A stretch of 14,015 nt of DNA from Dipetalonema caudispina (lineage: Eukaryota > Nematoda > Chromadorea > Rhabditida > Onchocercidae): NCBI GenBank assembly GCA_013365325.1, contig JABVXV010000698.1, forward strand, positions 1 through 14,015, given 5' to 3'. Shown here one piece after another: positions 1-8,620 of this stretch; position 1 is the first letter of the stretch, and every line of letters starts with the position of its first letter. The position numbers and the translations under genes are program-made. Under the pieces are notes generated by a model, which saw only the letters and a list, made by a program, of their open reading frames with translations, ran no database searches and was not told the DNA's origin.

Positions 1-192
1 GTTTTCTTAACTAAATTCATACCTGCGTAAACGTTCAATGGCAAATGGATGGGCAATTAAGTGAAATGCATTGGAAAATGGGTAAGCAATTAAGGGGAAA
101 TGCATCCACATTTGCTGCACTCATATCGAATTACATATTGTTGGATAAGATTAACAGATCACACTTCTAACTTACATCGTCTACAACAAATT
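1..192 (+). repeat. Left terminal inverted repeat
   Basis: The first 192 bases match the reverse complement of the last 157 bases. The aligned parts show about 10 mismatches by eye. Shared blocks include TTTTCTTAACTAAATTCA at the edge, CCTGCGTAAACGTTCAATGG, GGGCAATTAAGTGAAATGCA, CACATTTGCTGCACTCATAT and ACTTCTAACTTACATCGTCT at the inner side. Similarity stops after ...CTACAACAAATT. The length excess over the right copy is one 35-nt tandem duplication. The outermost base differs (G here, A in the right copy), so the true end may be one base inside or beyond the window. Target-site duplications cannot be examined. Confidence 0.95.
37..106 (+). repeat. 35-nt tandem duplication inside the left TIR
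   Basis: Two diverged units of about 35 nt lie side by side. The first contains GGGCAATTAAGTGAAATGCAT and the second GGTAAGCAATTAAGGGGAAA followed by TGCATCC. The right terminal repeat has a single unit that resembles the first more closely. The extra unit accounts for the whole length difference between the two terminal repeats. The unit boundaries are approximate. Confidence 0.8.
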
Positions 193-194
193 GA

Positions 195-231
195 TTAATT
201 AACAATGCATCTTAATTAACAATGCATCTTA
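195..231 (+). repeat. Perfect 17-bp x2 tandem repeat at the inner TIR edge
   Basis: The unit TTAATTAACAATGCATC occurs twice in succession (195-211 and 212-228), followed by a partial TTA. It starts two bases inside the end of the left terminal repeat and is absent beside the right terminal repeat. Confidence 0.9.
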
Positions 232-587
232 TTTGCTTCAAAGATGGTTTATTGCATTAAAAATTTAAAAAGATATGAGAAGTCAATCTAAATGACCTCT
301 ATTTCCATATCGATTTGTATCATTCAAATCTTAATACATCTTCTTTTTTTTCTTCGTAAAATTAAACCAAAAAAAAAAAAAAAAAAAGAAGCAAGAACTA
401 AAGATGAATCACAACAACGATTATTTCATAACTTCCTTTCTTTTTTTTTTTTTCCAATAGATATTGATCATTGCAAGAAAACGGTCAAAGAAAATTCATC
501 CCATTTTGAAATGTCAAAGTATTGTGAAATCTACACCCATTGCTGTTGATTGAATTTATGGGTGAAAAGTTTTTCGACAAGCAGTGA
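232..587. other. AT-rich non-coding stretch with poly-A and poly-T runs
   Basis: The stretch contains a 19-A run (369-387) and a T-rich tract near 441-453. An 85-codon plus-strand open frame crosses it, but it is built on these homopolymers (a run of lysines, then phenylalanines) with no domain or splice logic, so I do not call it a gene. Confidence 0.6.
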
Positions 588-895
588 AACAATTTAACAA
601 GTGAAAATCTTTCTTTTTTCTTTTTCCCTTTCACTTCAATAATTTGTTCGTTCCTTCTATAGGATAATTACTGGATGTATAAAATTTGCTAAATTACTTG
701 TCCTCCAGGAGATGTCATCCGAAAAGTTTACCTATTAGGTAAAATTTTGCTGATATTGTTGTTGTTATTCCGATTTATAACTTTTTCATAATCCAGCCAT
801 ACTATTTAGGAAATTGACCATTATTCGCTTCGTAACTCTCATTCAATCGTTTTAAATGAAAATTAGAATGAATGAAGTTCGAATTAAAAATTTAT
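588..895 (+). repeat. Diverged direct repeat, copy 1
   Basis: This copy pairs with 1281-1618 in the same orientation. Matching landmarks in the same order are AACAATTTRACAAGTGAAAA, a TATAGGATMATTAC block, GARAAGTTTACCT, TTGTTATT with ATTCCGRT, ATAATC followed by CCATTTAGG-like sequence, TTATTCGCTTC, TCTCATTCARTC and TTTTAAATGRAAATTAGAAT followed by GAATGAAG. The offset grows from 693 to 730 nt along the alignment, showing several indels. The best conserved part is the last 100 nt or so. No open reading frame is shared between the copies. Confidence 0.85.
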
Positions 896-1280
896 TAAGT
901 CAAGGAGAATCAGTTTAAATGAGTTATGTTTACATATTCATCCTATGACCAATTATAATAACTTTCATTATTTTCGTTGCATCTTGTAATTCTAATATTA
1001 ATTTTCAAAGATGCACTATAGAAATTTTTGAAGATCATTTTTCGCAAAAATTAAACTGTGTGATTAAAATCCGAAAAGAAATTACAGTATTTCGCTATCA
1101 TATGAATTAGTATCGAGCTGTAATATTATTTGTTTGATCGTCATTAATCACTTTAAGAAACGGGTCAAAAACAAAAAAACTGTCATTACAACGATTCTGA
1201 GAGCATTATGAAATTCGTGCGCATCATTAATGATTAAGTTTAATCTAAGAAAAAAAAAAAAAGACTTCGGCGATCGGTAA
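896..1280. other. Spacer between the direct-repeat copies
   Basis: AT-rich sequence with a 14-A run near 1249-1262. I see no gene, RNA or element. Weak similarity to the sequence after copy 2 just past 877 suggests the duplicated unit may once have been longer. Confidence 0.5.
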
Positions 1281-1618
1281 AACAATTTGACAAGTGAAAA
1301 TTCTCCTTTATCTTTTTTCTCCTCCGCTCTTTCGATGCCTTATAGGATCATTACGAATTTCATTTTGTAATAAACAACAATGAATTATTACTTCATCTAC
1401 CAGAGAATTTCATCTGAAGAGTTTCACTTGGGAAATTTCATTCGAGAAGTTTACCTCAGGCGTTCTAATCCAACAAGTTGTTATTGTTATTGTTCATTCC
1501 GGTCTATGTCTCTTTTATAATCGGATCCTACCATTTAGGGAATAGGCCATTTATTCGCTTCATAATTCTCATTCAGTCATTTTAAATGGAAATTAGAATG
1601 AATGAAGTCTAAAATTCA
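1281..1618 (+). repeat. Diverged direct repeat, copy 2
   Basis: This is the same-orientation partner of 588-895, about 0.7 kb downstream. It is slightly longer because of insertions around TAATAAACAACAATGAATTA and a partly self-repeated GAGAATTTCATCTGAAGAGT / CATTCGAGAAGTTTAC section. The two copies could be a segmental duplication or two insertions of one old dispersed repeat. Confidence 0.85.
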
Positions 1619-2285
1619 GTAAAGTCCTGCAAAATGTCAACATCCATATTATTATAAATTAGAATGATCTGTCAATTCCGTAATTTTCTTCCTAACTGAT
1701 GAACATTCAGGATAATATTCATTGAAACTTTCCATGAAAATTGCTAATAATGCTGCCAATCACAAAATAATTCATTCCTTTTGAATGTGAAATAAGCTTT
1801 GAATAATAAGTTCACACTAAGTTATTTAATTAATTAATTTATTCCTTCATACTTCTTTTTTCAAAATCTAATTTCTATTTTTGTTATTTCCATTCATTGT
1901 ATTTGTTACTCCTTCTAAACTACAATACTTCAAAAATTATTTGTTGAATTTATTTCGTTTTGAATTTCGAACTAAATCAAATCAAATCAAATAAATTTCC
2001 ACAAAAAAAAAAAAAAAAAAGAAAAAATTTCATTGAAAGTCGTAATACTAAACTGATTACGATCAACAAAAAAAAGAAAAATAGTTATTTATTATTTATT
2101 TCAATGTGCTCACCGAAAGCCACCATTTCTTTTTTAATAGGCAATCACTTCACACTTATTCTTTGTGTCCGTCATTTTTCAACTTTTTTTCGTGATATGT
2201 TACAACAAACGAACGACCATTAATGATCCATCCTCCTCACTTTATCGCTATAATCAACCAAATATATCACAAACATACAGACAGG
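1619..2285. other. AT-rich intergenic stretch
   Basis: It holds an 18-A run near 2003-2020 and scattered TTAATTAATTAATTTATT-type sequence near 1825. Plus-strand open frames at 1960-2223 and 2165-2350 are low-complexity; the second reads through the adjacent (AC)n microsatellite. No supported gene. Confidence 0.55.
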
Positions 2286-2327
2286 CACACACACACACAC
2301 ACACACACATACACACACACATATATA
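2286..2327 (+). repeat. (CA)n / (TA)n compound microsatellite
   Basis: A run of CA dinucleotides is interrupted by single T substitutions (CACATACACACACACATATATA). It generates a spurious His-Thr repeat in one reading frame. Confidence 0.97.
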
Positions 2328-4380
2328 AGCATTATTCAGTCAAGCATTAACGATTTCTTTTGTTAATTGTCATTTAAGAAATAATTTTTGTAGTTCAAAT
2401 TGAAAAATATTTGTTAGTAAAAAAGAAAGATGAAAATTTCATCTTCACGTTTGTTTTATTTTTATTTTTATTTTTTTTTTTTTTTTGAATTTTGCAATTT
2501 GTTACTTACAGATTTAATGAAATAATAATTCTCATGTAATTGATCATGTCATAATAAAATGGATATAATGAGTTATAATGGATAGATTCTAACTTACTAG
2601 TAAATGTATGTAATAAGTTGTTAATTGATAGAGAGAATTTACAATTCAGCAGAAATTGCAATTTGGAGCTTAATTTTCATTGAAATATAAAAACTTTTTC
2701 AAATGCAAAATTTAAGCAGTATGTTATATTAGGAGGAAGTGCAACGTGTAATAATATTAATTCAAGAAGAGCAAAATTAAATTATAAAGATGGTTCAGAT
2801 TACATTTCGATTCAATTAATCAATCTTTGAACATTTCATCTTTCCCATCTGATCCATTTAAAAATTATCGTATCTAATTTAAGGTGCACTTTATTCAAAT
2901 AATGGTAACATCCGAAGATGGTTAAGAATAAGAAATGAATGAATTGATATGCTTATTTATTGCTTCTCAAATTTTGTCATAAATAATTTCATTGATGTTT
3001 GAAAATTTCACATATAAATGTTAAAAAAAAATTCGAAAAGAGGATGAAAAGGAATGAAATTTACAAATAATTTGAGAAGGATTACTGTTAGTATTTGCAG
3101 ATTTCCACAAATGAATATACGAAGAATTATCTCTTCTGATGTGCTAATATTGTGATGATATTTATTGTATGGTAAATTGCTGAATTATTAAATCTTACTG
3201 TTTACTATTCTTTTAAATGATCCGACAGACTAATATTCTTGCAAGTATGCGAGGAAAGCTAAAAGTTAAGAATTGAAACAATGATTCAAATTAACTTGCT
3301 AACTAATTAAACGTTAAAAATTGCTTTTTTTCATTTTACAAAATGAAAATAATTCTCACTTGTTAAAAATCTGCTTTTCCCAAATAAACATTTAATAATT
3401 CCAAACAATAAGTTATTACATCATTTGAGCCATCATTAATCATTGGAGTTTCTTTTTGTCGTCAAATGATTCATTGTTTTTGAAATGGAAAGATTCCGAT
3501 TTCGCTTCGTAAAATGTCGGAAACACAACAGAATTTTATCCTTCATACTCATTAATCTTATTGTAAACATCTGCTAACTATGTTAAAGTAAGCTTTGAAG
3601 TAATCCGATGATGGTATGAATAATTTGGAATGCACTGTTCTGAATTCTTATAATTAACTTTTTATCCAATGAAGTATTAATTGTTTAGTAGATAGATAAA
3701 GGTTAGCGCTAGCGATCATAATCATAAGTATGATCGAAACAATTCATTCTCACAAAACATAATTGAATTGTTTTTCTTTTCATCGAATAAATTATAACAA
3801 TTCAGTATCCCTTCATCCAAATGACCTTTAATGGTACGAAAATGAATGATCAAATTAATATGCAAAGCTTATGATACTACTTAACTAGCAATTAATATAA
3901 TTACTAACTGTTGCTCAGAATGATATTTCAACAAATATGGTGGATTGCTATTAAACATATGTTCAAATAAATTTGATCTTTCACTCTATAAGTGTTCTGA
4001 ATAAAGGAAGAAACAGCTTGTGCTAAGTAGGATCATTTTACGACAAATATAGTAAGTGAATGACAGTAAGCTTCACCGATCAATAAGACCGCTTAAGAGT
4101 TAAATGATAATATTCTGGTTGTTATTTGAAATATGATCACATCCTTAAATCGTAATTTAGATCCTTCCAATAAATTATTTCAATTTCAATTATAATTTCT
4201 TTATCAAACTTCAATCCTACAAATTATAAATAACTCATCTGCTTTCATTTTCATTCATTATAAAACGAAATGCGAATTAAAAGATATATAAAACACAACA
4301 TACAGACAATCTATATAATTCTTTTTTTTTCCAAACAATACATTAAAAAAGAAAAGAACGTTTTTGATTAAATTAAAGAA
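2328..4380. other. Long AT-rich gene-poor stretch
   Basis: I see no exon chain, RNA gene or mobile element in these 2 kb. The only local structures are a T-rich run near 2460-2486 and a small region at 3704-3735 containing the palindrome TAGCGCTA and an 8-bp inverted repeat CGATCATA...TATGATCG with an 8-nt loop. It lies downstream of the central minus-strand gene. Confidence 0.5.
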
Positions 4381-4387
4381 ACATTGT

Positions 4388-4530
4388 CACATGTGGTTAT
4401 CATAATTACGTCAGTTACGTATAAGTCATTAAGATAGCGTAAAGATGACAAAAAAAAAGAAAAAAAAATGCGGCGCTAATCTTATCTCCTTTATCTATAA
4501 ATGCTACAAAAATGTAAAGTAGCATTTATA
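4388..4530. promoter_or_regulatory. Possible distal regulatory cluster
   Basis: In under 150 bp there is a palindromic E-box CACATGTG (4388-4395), two adjacent bZIP-like sites TTACGTCA (4406-4413) and GTTACGTAT (4414-4422), three GATA-type TTATC motifs (4397-4401, 4482-4486, 4491-4495) and a 12-bp perfect hairpin (4496-4530). The density of palindromic motifs, and a short GCGGCGC patch in an otherwise AT-rich region, set it apart. Enhancer function is inference; it lies about 1.6 kb beyond the stop codon of the BH3 gene. Confidence 0.3.
4496..4530. repeat. 12-bp perfect inverted repeat (hairpin)
   Basis: The arms TATAAATGCTAC (4496-4507) and GTAGCATTTATA (4519-4530) are exact reverse complements around an 11-nt A-rich loop. 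The stem is too short for a canonical microRNA precursor. It may be a transcript 3'-end hairpin or a binding-site palindrome. Confidence 0.85.
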
Positions 4531-5477
4531 CTACTATATTTTATGAAATTTCACTTTTTTAAATATTTACTAGATGGTAAGAAATCAATTTTTTCTTGCT
4601 AAAATATGTTCCTTTGTGCATCCTTTAAAATAACTAAAAATTGGTAACTAACATTCATCTGGCAAATTATCAATATTCAGTTGTCACAACTGTCATCACA
4701 ATTCATCCATTCGTTTGATGCCATTTATCCATTCATTCATCATCAGTGGATTTCTCTCTGTTGCTAGACCATGTTAGGATATGAATGAAATTGCTTTTAT
4801 TTGTTTATTCTTAAAATAGGATGGATGAATCATCCATTACCGTGATAAAACTCAAATATATTTTTAAAATAGCTGATACTATGTCCATTTCCTTTTATGA
4901 TGCAAAATATTCGTAATGTATGTGAAGAATGCCATTTATTCAAAATTTACGATAAAAGAAAAAGAAAAAAAAAAATACATGAAGATGGAATGTGATACAT
5001 TTTCTCTCCTACTAATGTATCGATGACATCATTCATAATAACATCAAAACAATGGAACTCATAACATAACATTCATATTATTAAAACGACAATTATAACC
5101 TATTCACAAAATATATTCTTCCTTTCCTCAAGCACCGGACATTACCATTATTATCACAAAAATTGTGCTAAGCTCATAAAAATATGCAGACAAACCAACA
5201 AATGAATAATAAACAAACATACAGAAAAGTAAATGGAAGTACGGTAAATGAATGAATGAATGGATTGGCATATAAATAAGTGATAGACGAAGAATCATAT
5301 GCCTCACGGGAAATGAATAAAACCATCAACGTTTTTTTTTTTTCGTTTTAATTAAAAATGATAAGTCCTCTTACTTTTTACAACAAATTATAGTGGAATA
5401 TCAAAAATGCTAATCTTCATGCAGGGGGATAAAGGAAGTGGATAAAAAGTCAAACAAATGGAATCATCTGAAGAATA

Positions 5478-5487
5478 CAGGCACCTG
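5478..5487. promoter_or_regulatory. CAGGCACCTG Snail/E-box-like site
   Basis: CAGGCACCTG contains a CACCTG core, the class bound by Snail proteins and by some bHLH dimers. It lies about 0.6 kb beyond the stop codon of the central gene. In Caenorhabditis elegans, egl-1 is regulated by Snail (CES-1) and bHLH (HLH-2/HLH-3) sites located downstream of the gene, which makes the position suggestive. A single site is weak evidence. Confidence 0.2.
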
Positions 5488-5831
5488 CGGTCAAATTAAC
5501 AGATATATAAAATAATGTCATTAAACAAATAAAACAAAGTTAAGCGGTGTCCAAAAATGCTATACTATATTATTATAATGCAATCGAACAGTATGGGAAT
5601 AAGTAGGTAATTATAACAAAATCAGGATTATGAAATTAAAAACAAATGACTGCAGCGGCTAAAGAAAATATAGGAGGATAAAAATTTTCATTCCTTAACT
5701 TTATCTTGTAAATCACTAGCATTTGAAATTTTAATCCGAAAATCTGAAAAATTTAAACTTCAAAAAAATTTTCAAAACGTAAGAGTTTTAGAGTTCGGAA
5801 AATATTTGAAAATTATTTGTAGTTTGCTCTA

Positions 5832-5837
5832 TTTAAT
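5832..5837 (-). terminator. Possible polyadenylation signal ATTAAA
   Basis: TTTAAT on the plus strand reads ATTAAA on the minus strand, about 250 nt beyond the stop codon of the central gene. I see no canonical AATAAA between the stop and this site. ATTAAA is a common variant, but AT richness makes chance matches likely. Confidence 0.2.
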
Positions 5838-6086
5838 TGAAAACCAGCAGAACAGAAACGTGAGTAAATCCAAGAATAGTTAAAAATTATTGAAGACAAT
5901 CAGGAGACAAAAGTTAAATTCACAGTAGGTAGCTCACGCTTATTAGAACGAAGATTAATAAATACGCAGAAATAATTAAAACAGATGTAAAAACTTGATA
6001 AAAAGTTGAGAAAACAAGAAAAACAAGATTATAATACGAAGAAATAAAATTATGGTAGAATTGGAACTTTGCTTTCATATGATTGA

Positions 6087-7242
6087 TTAAACAATATCAG
6101 CCAGTTGTCCGTTGGCAATGTCGGTCATATATTTAATAGTGTTGAAGAACTAAAATAAAAGTTCGGCACATTAATTCGACTCGAAGATTCCTTTTTTCAT
6201 AGTACTTACTTAAATGAGTCCCAACCTTTCATAATGGGAAAAAATAATTTTTTTGTATATGTTGAAGTATATATAGTGTACGGATAATTAAAAGAAGAAT
6301 CATCACAACAAACTACATAATGGGTGACAACTGTTGTCGGCAATCGTTAATTCTTTGTATTCAAGATATCAATTCAAAGAAACTTACAAGCGAAGCGCCA
6401 GTTTTTTTCCGATGTGGCTGAATAGTTGCATAAGCTTTCTCAAATTCAGCTTCAAAATTATCCGCGAAATGTCGAAGCTGTTCAGCAATCGTTCGGATGT
6501 TCCATTCTTTTTGTTTTTCTACAGAAAAAAGGAAAAAAAAAAATGCTCAAAAAATAAACAGTAAAATAAAGATCTGACTGGAAACATGATTTATTATGCT
6601 CAGTAAAAGAAACGAAAAGTTAGGTATTTCAAGATGGAAAAAAATAGAAAGCAGAACCATAATGCCAAATTTGAGTAGTTATACATGCTTATCCCAACCA
6701 CTCCCTTTTTTTTTTTTTTTTTAAGACTAATTGATTGCGAACAATGATACTTGGAACACAAATAAGTAAAAAAATAAAATTAGACTTACTCAATTCACCG
6801 GTGATTTTCTTAGGTTCATCTTCATCATTTGCAAAGCCTATCCCGAGAAAAATGCTTTTCTGAATAATCGACTCGTCCTCTTTTTCCATCCAATTTCCTT
6901 GTTCCCACCGTATGCAACCCTGAAATGCAAGTCCAAAAAGTGAAATTTATTACAAAAAAAGAAATACGAAATAGCCTGAATCGATTAAATAAGATCGTGG
7001 TAACACTTTCTATATTACCGCTTCGCTTTTGTTTTCAATCAAATAAGGAGTAAGGCTATTTGCAAGGTTTATAGGGTCAGTTTTTCAGGATGAACCAAAA
7101 ATAAAGTGATTCAATAATGTCTTGCCTGAATGCAACATTCCGCATGATCACTGAACGACATAGTAGTACTACATGGATAAGTCGCCAGGACATGCGAGCA
7201 GCCCAAATAAGTATAGTCAATAATACCACCGGTATAATGCAT
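6087..7242 (-). CDS. Predicted BH3-only (EGL-1-like) apoptosis activator, 4 exons
   Basis: Exons on the minus strand are 7126-7242, 6790-6919, 6388-6518 and 6087-6149, giving 146 residues and a TAA stop. Introns are 206, 271 and 238 nt; phases 0, 1 and 0 agree at every junction. Acceptors are TTTCAG, CTGTAG and TTTTAG. Donors are GC (CAG|GCAAGA) for intron 1 and GTAAGT for the others. The start was chosen because TTTTCCAG abuts the ATG, as in a trans-spliced nematode gene. Residues 1-41 hold five cysteines (15, 24, 36, 37, 41); residues 51-86 are charged. Residues 93-108 (IAEQLRHFADNFEAEF) fit the BH3 pattern: I93, L97, F100, small A101, invariant D102 and F104; compare BIM IAQELRRIGDEFNAYY and EGL-1 IGSKLAAMCDDFDAQM. 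A short hydrophobic helix candidate (about 126-138) follows. In nematodes EGL-1 binds CED-9 at mitochondria and frees CED-4 to activate the caspase CED-3; the role here is inferred from the motif. At 146 residues it is longer than EGL-1 (about 90). If intron 3 is retained, eight residues (VSFFELIS) and a stop follow. The cysteine-rich part matches no family I know. Confidence 0.72.
7121..7126 (-). other. Non-canonical GC splice donor of intron 1
   Basis: The exon ends ...ATTCAG and the intron starts GCAAGA. GC donors are normally accepted only with an otherwise near-perfect match to the U1 site, and CAG|GCAAG is that match. Without this splice the frame runs ARHY and stops. Phase 0 joins cleanly to the next exon (GGT TGC ATA). 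Confidence 0.6.
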
Positions 7243-7256
7243 CTGGAAAATAATTA
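7243..7256 (-). other. Probable spliced-leader trans-splice acceptor
   Basis: Read on the minus strand, TTAATTATTTTCCAG ends immediately before the ATG of the BH3 gene. A strong acceptor with zero or very short 5' untranslated sequence is typical of SL1 addition in nematodes. The alternative is a cis-spliced 5' untranslated exon further upstream, or no splicing with initiation at the in-frame ATG at 7308-7306. Confidence 0.55.
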
Positions 7257-7287
7257 AAAATACATCAAAAACGATGCGATAAATTAG

Positions 7288-7328
7288 AAATCTTTGAGAA
7301 GAAAACATTGTTTTCTTCTCAAAGATTT
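7288..7328. repeat. 19-bp perfect hairpin in the upstream (outron) region
   Basis: The arms AAATCTTTGAGAAGAAAAC (7288-7306) and GTTTTCTTCTCAAAGATTT (7310-7328) are exact reverse complements with a 3-nt loop. The hairpin sits 46 nt before the start codon of the BH3 gene on the minus strand, inside the transcribed outron or leader if transcription starts further up. An in-frame upstream ATG (7308-7306) lies in the loop. The stem is too short and the loop too tight for an ordinary microRNA precursor. Confidence 0.9.
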
Positions 7329-7788
7329 TTTATTTATTTACAAATATGTCTAACTTTTTCTTTAGGATATGAAGTAGCTAAACATTTTTCATTTAAAATC
7401 TTAAATTTTCAAAGGAAAAAAAAAGAACTACAGAAGAATAACTCAAAGTCATAAATCAGTTTTTCGCTTGCGTATATCGCCTATGGCAGGATCAAACAAT
7501 CTTATACTATCTTGTATGAAACTATTTTTATCATCTAATTTAGGCTATATTTTAAATTGAATTTCAAAAATTATGTTTAAAACATTACCAAAATTTTTTT
7601 AAAAGATATTTTCCTTTTTCTATACTATATCAAATCTTCGGCCTATTTCCAGATACTTTTCATCATAAATCTCATTGGATGATAGACATGTTCAAGGTTA
7701 AACTGTTGTATACCTGTTATAAATTCATTCGACAAGAAGCACTTAATAATATATAAGTCTCAGTAAATTGCAAAATGAACGGTATCTT

Positions 7789-7791
<3 letters not shown>
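7329..7791. promoter_or_regulatory. Proximal upstream region of the BH3 gene
   Basis: This AT-rich interval is the likely promoter and outron side of the minus-strand gene. It carries one exact p53-type half-site (7684-7693) and no evident TATA box that stands out from the background. No other gene is visible. Confidence 0.35.
7684..7693. promoter_or_regulatory. p53/CEP-1-type half-site AGACATGTTC
   Basis: AGACATGTTC matches RRRCATGYYY at all ten positions. It lies 442 bp upstream of the predicted start codon. In C. elegans the p53 homologue CEP-1 induces egl-1 after DNA damage. No second half-site is adjacent. By eye I saw no other full RRRCATGYYY match in the window; at this composition roughly 0.5 are expected by chance in 14 kb. 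Confidence 0.3.

Positions 7792-7837
<46 letters not shown>
7792..7837. repeat. (AT)23 microsatellite
   Basis: An uninterrupted 46-nt run of AT dinucleotides, about 550 bp upstream of the BH3 gene. It is self-complementary and likely length-polymorphic. Confidence 0.98.
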
Positions 7838-7840
<3 letters not shown>

Positions 7841-8620
7841 AGAATTTTATTCATTTAAGGTATTATTAATGTATTTGTACGTATGTTTGTTTCTGTGTGA
7901 ACGATATCTTTATTAATGAACAAATTATTCCTATTTACCAACAAAAATACTGTTTTGTAACTGTTCTCATTGCTTAGTTACCGGGCTAGGCTATACCTTC
8001 TTGATTTTAAGCTATTAGCATTTACTATTTATAAGGAAAGAGGATAATTCAAAATAAATTTCGAAATATTATTATAATTCCTCAACTAATAATACTAATG
8101 TTCAGAAATGCTAACTTAAAAATAATGCTTTGAGAGATTATTAGAAAGCATAGAATAGGAAAATTAAGCATAATATTTGATAACAGCATAATATAATATA
8201 ATATGGCAATATTTTTACCACCATACAGTTTGGTATTAAATATTGAGTAAAATTTACAAAATCTACAAAAAAAAAAAATGCGTATAAAACAGTACAGTAT
8301 AGTATAGAGTAGAAGTAAAATTGAATCAAAAAGAGAAAAAAAAATTAAACATTTCTTATTTCTGTTACAATTTTTAGAAACAAAAAATCCATTAAAAATA
8401 TGTAAATATGAAATTATTTGCTAATTCTAAACATTTCAATTCTTACTAATCGTAATTTGTACTTTTTTTTTAAAACAATTTTTATATCTAACATAATTTT
8501 CAAATATTTCTTAAGAGTTAAAAATAAAATAAAAGGTGAAATCCTTGGATGGAATAAACTTCGAGAATTAACCCACTACCCATACAATCATGCAAAATCA
8601 ATCAAGACAACAACAAAACA
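7838..8620. other. AT-rich stretch upstream of the BH3 gene, no supported gene
   Basis: It contains a 9-A run near 8270 and a low-complexity TATAG/TATAATATAA section (8190-8310). Open frames at 8141-8329 (minus) and 8418-8684 (plus) have the residue make-up expected of AT-rich noise and no flanking splice logic. Confidence 0.5.

Larger units (their letters stand above)
4531..6086. other. Downstream flank of the BH3 gene, no gene seen
   Basis: AT-rich, with a palindrome ATGGATGAATCATCCAT (4821-4837), AATG-type tetranucleotide repeats around 5243-5260 and a 10-11 T run near 5332. It includes the predicted 3' untranslated region of the minus-strand gene (immediately below 6087) and the Snail/E-box-like site at 5478-5487. 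I found no further exons. Confidence 0.5.

Noticed and set aside
292..549. 85-codon plus-strand open frame
   Set aside because: It is built on a 19-A run and a T-rich tract, with a poly-lysine core and no splice or domain evidence.
6334..6564. 76-codon plus-strand open frame
   Set aside because: It is antisense to exon 3 of the BH3 gene and reads through its poly-A-rich intron edge; the minus-strand exon has splice sites and the conserved motif.
7288..7328. microRNA precursor
   Set aside because: The 19-bp stem with a 3-nt loop is too short for a Dicer substrate of normal geometry.
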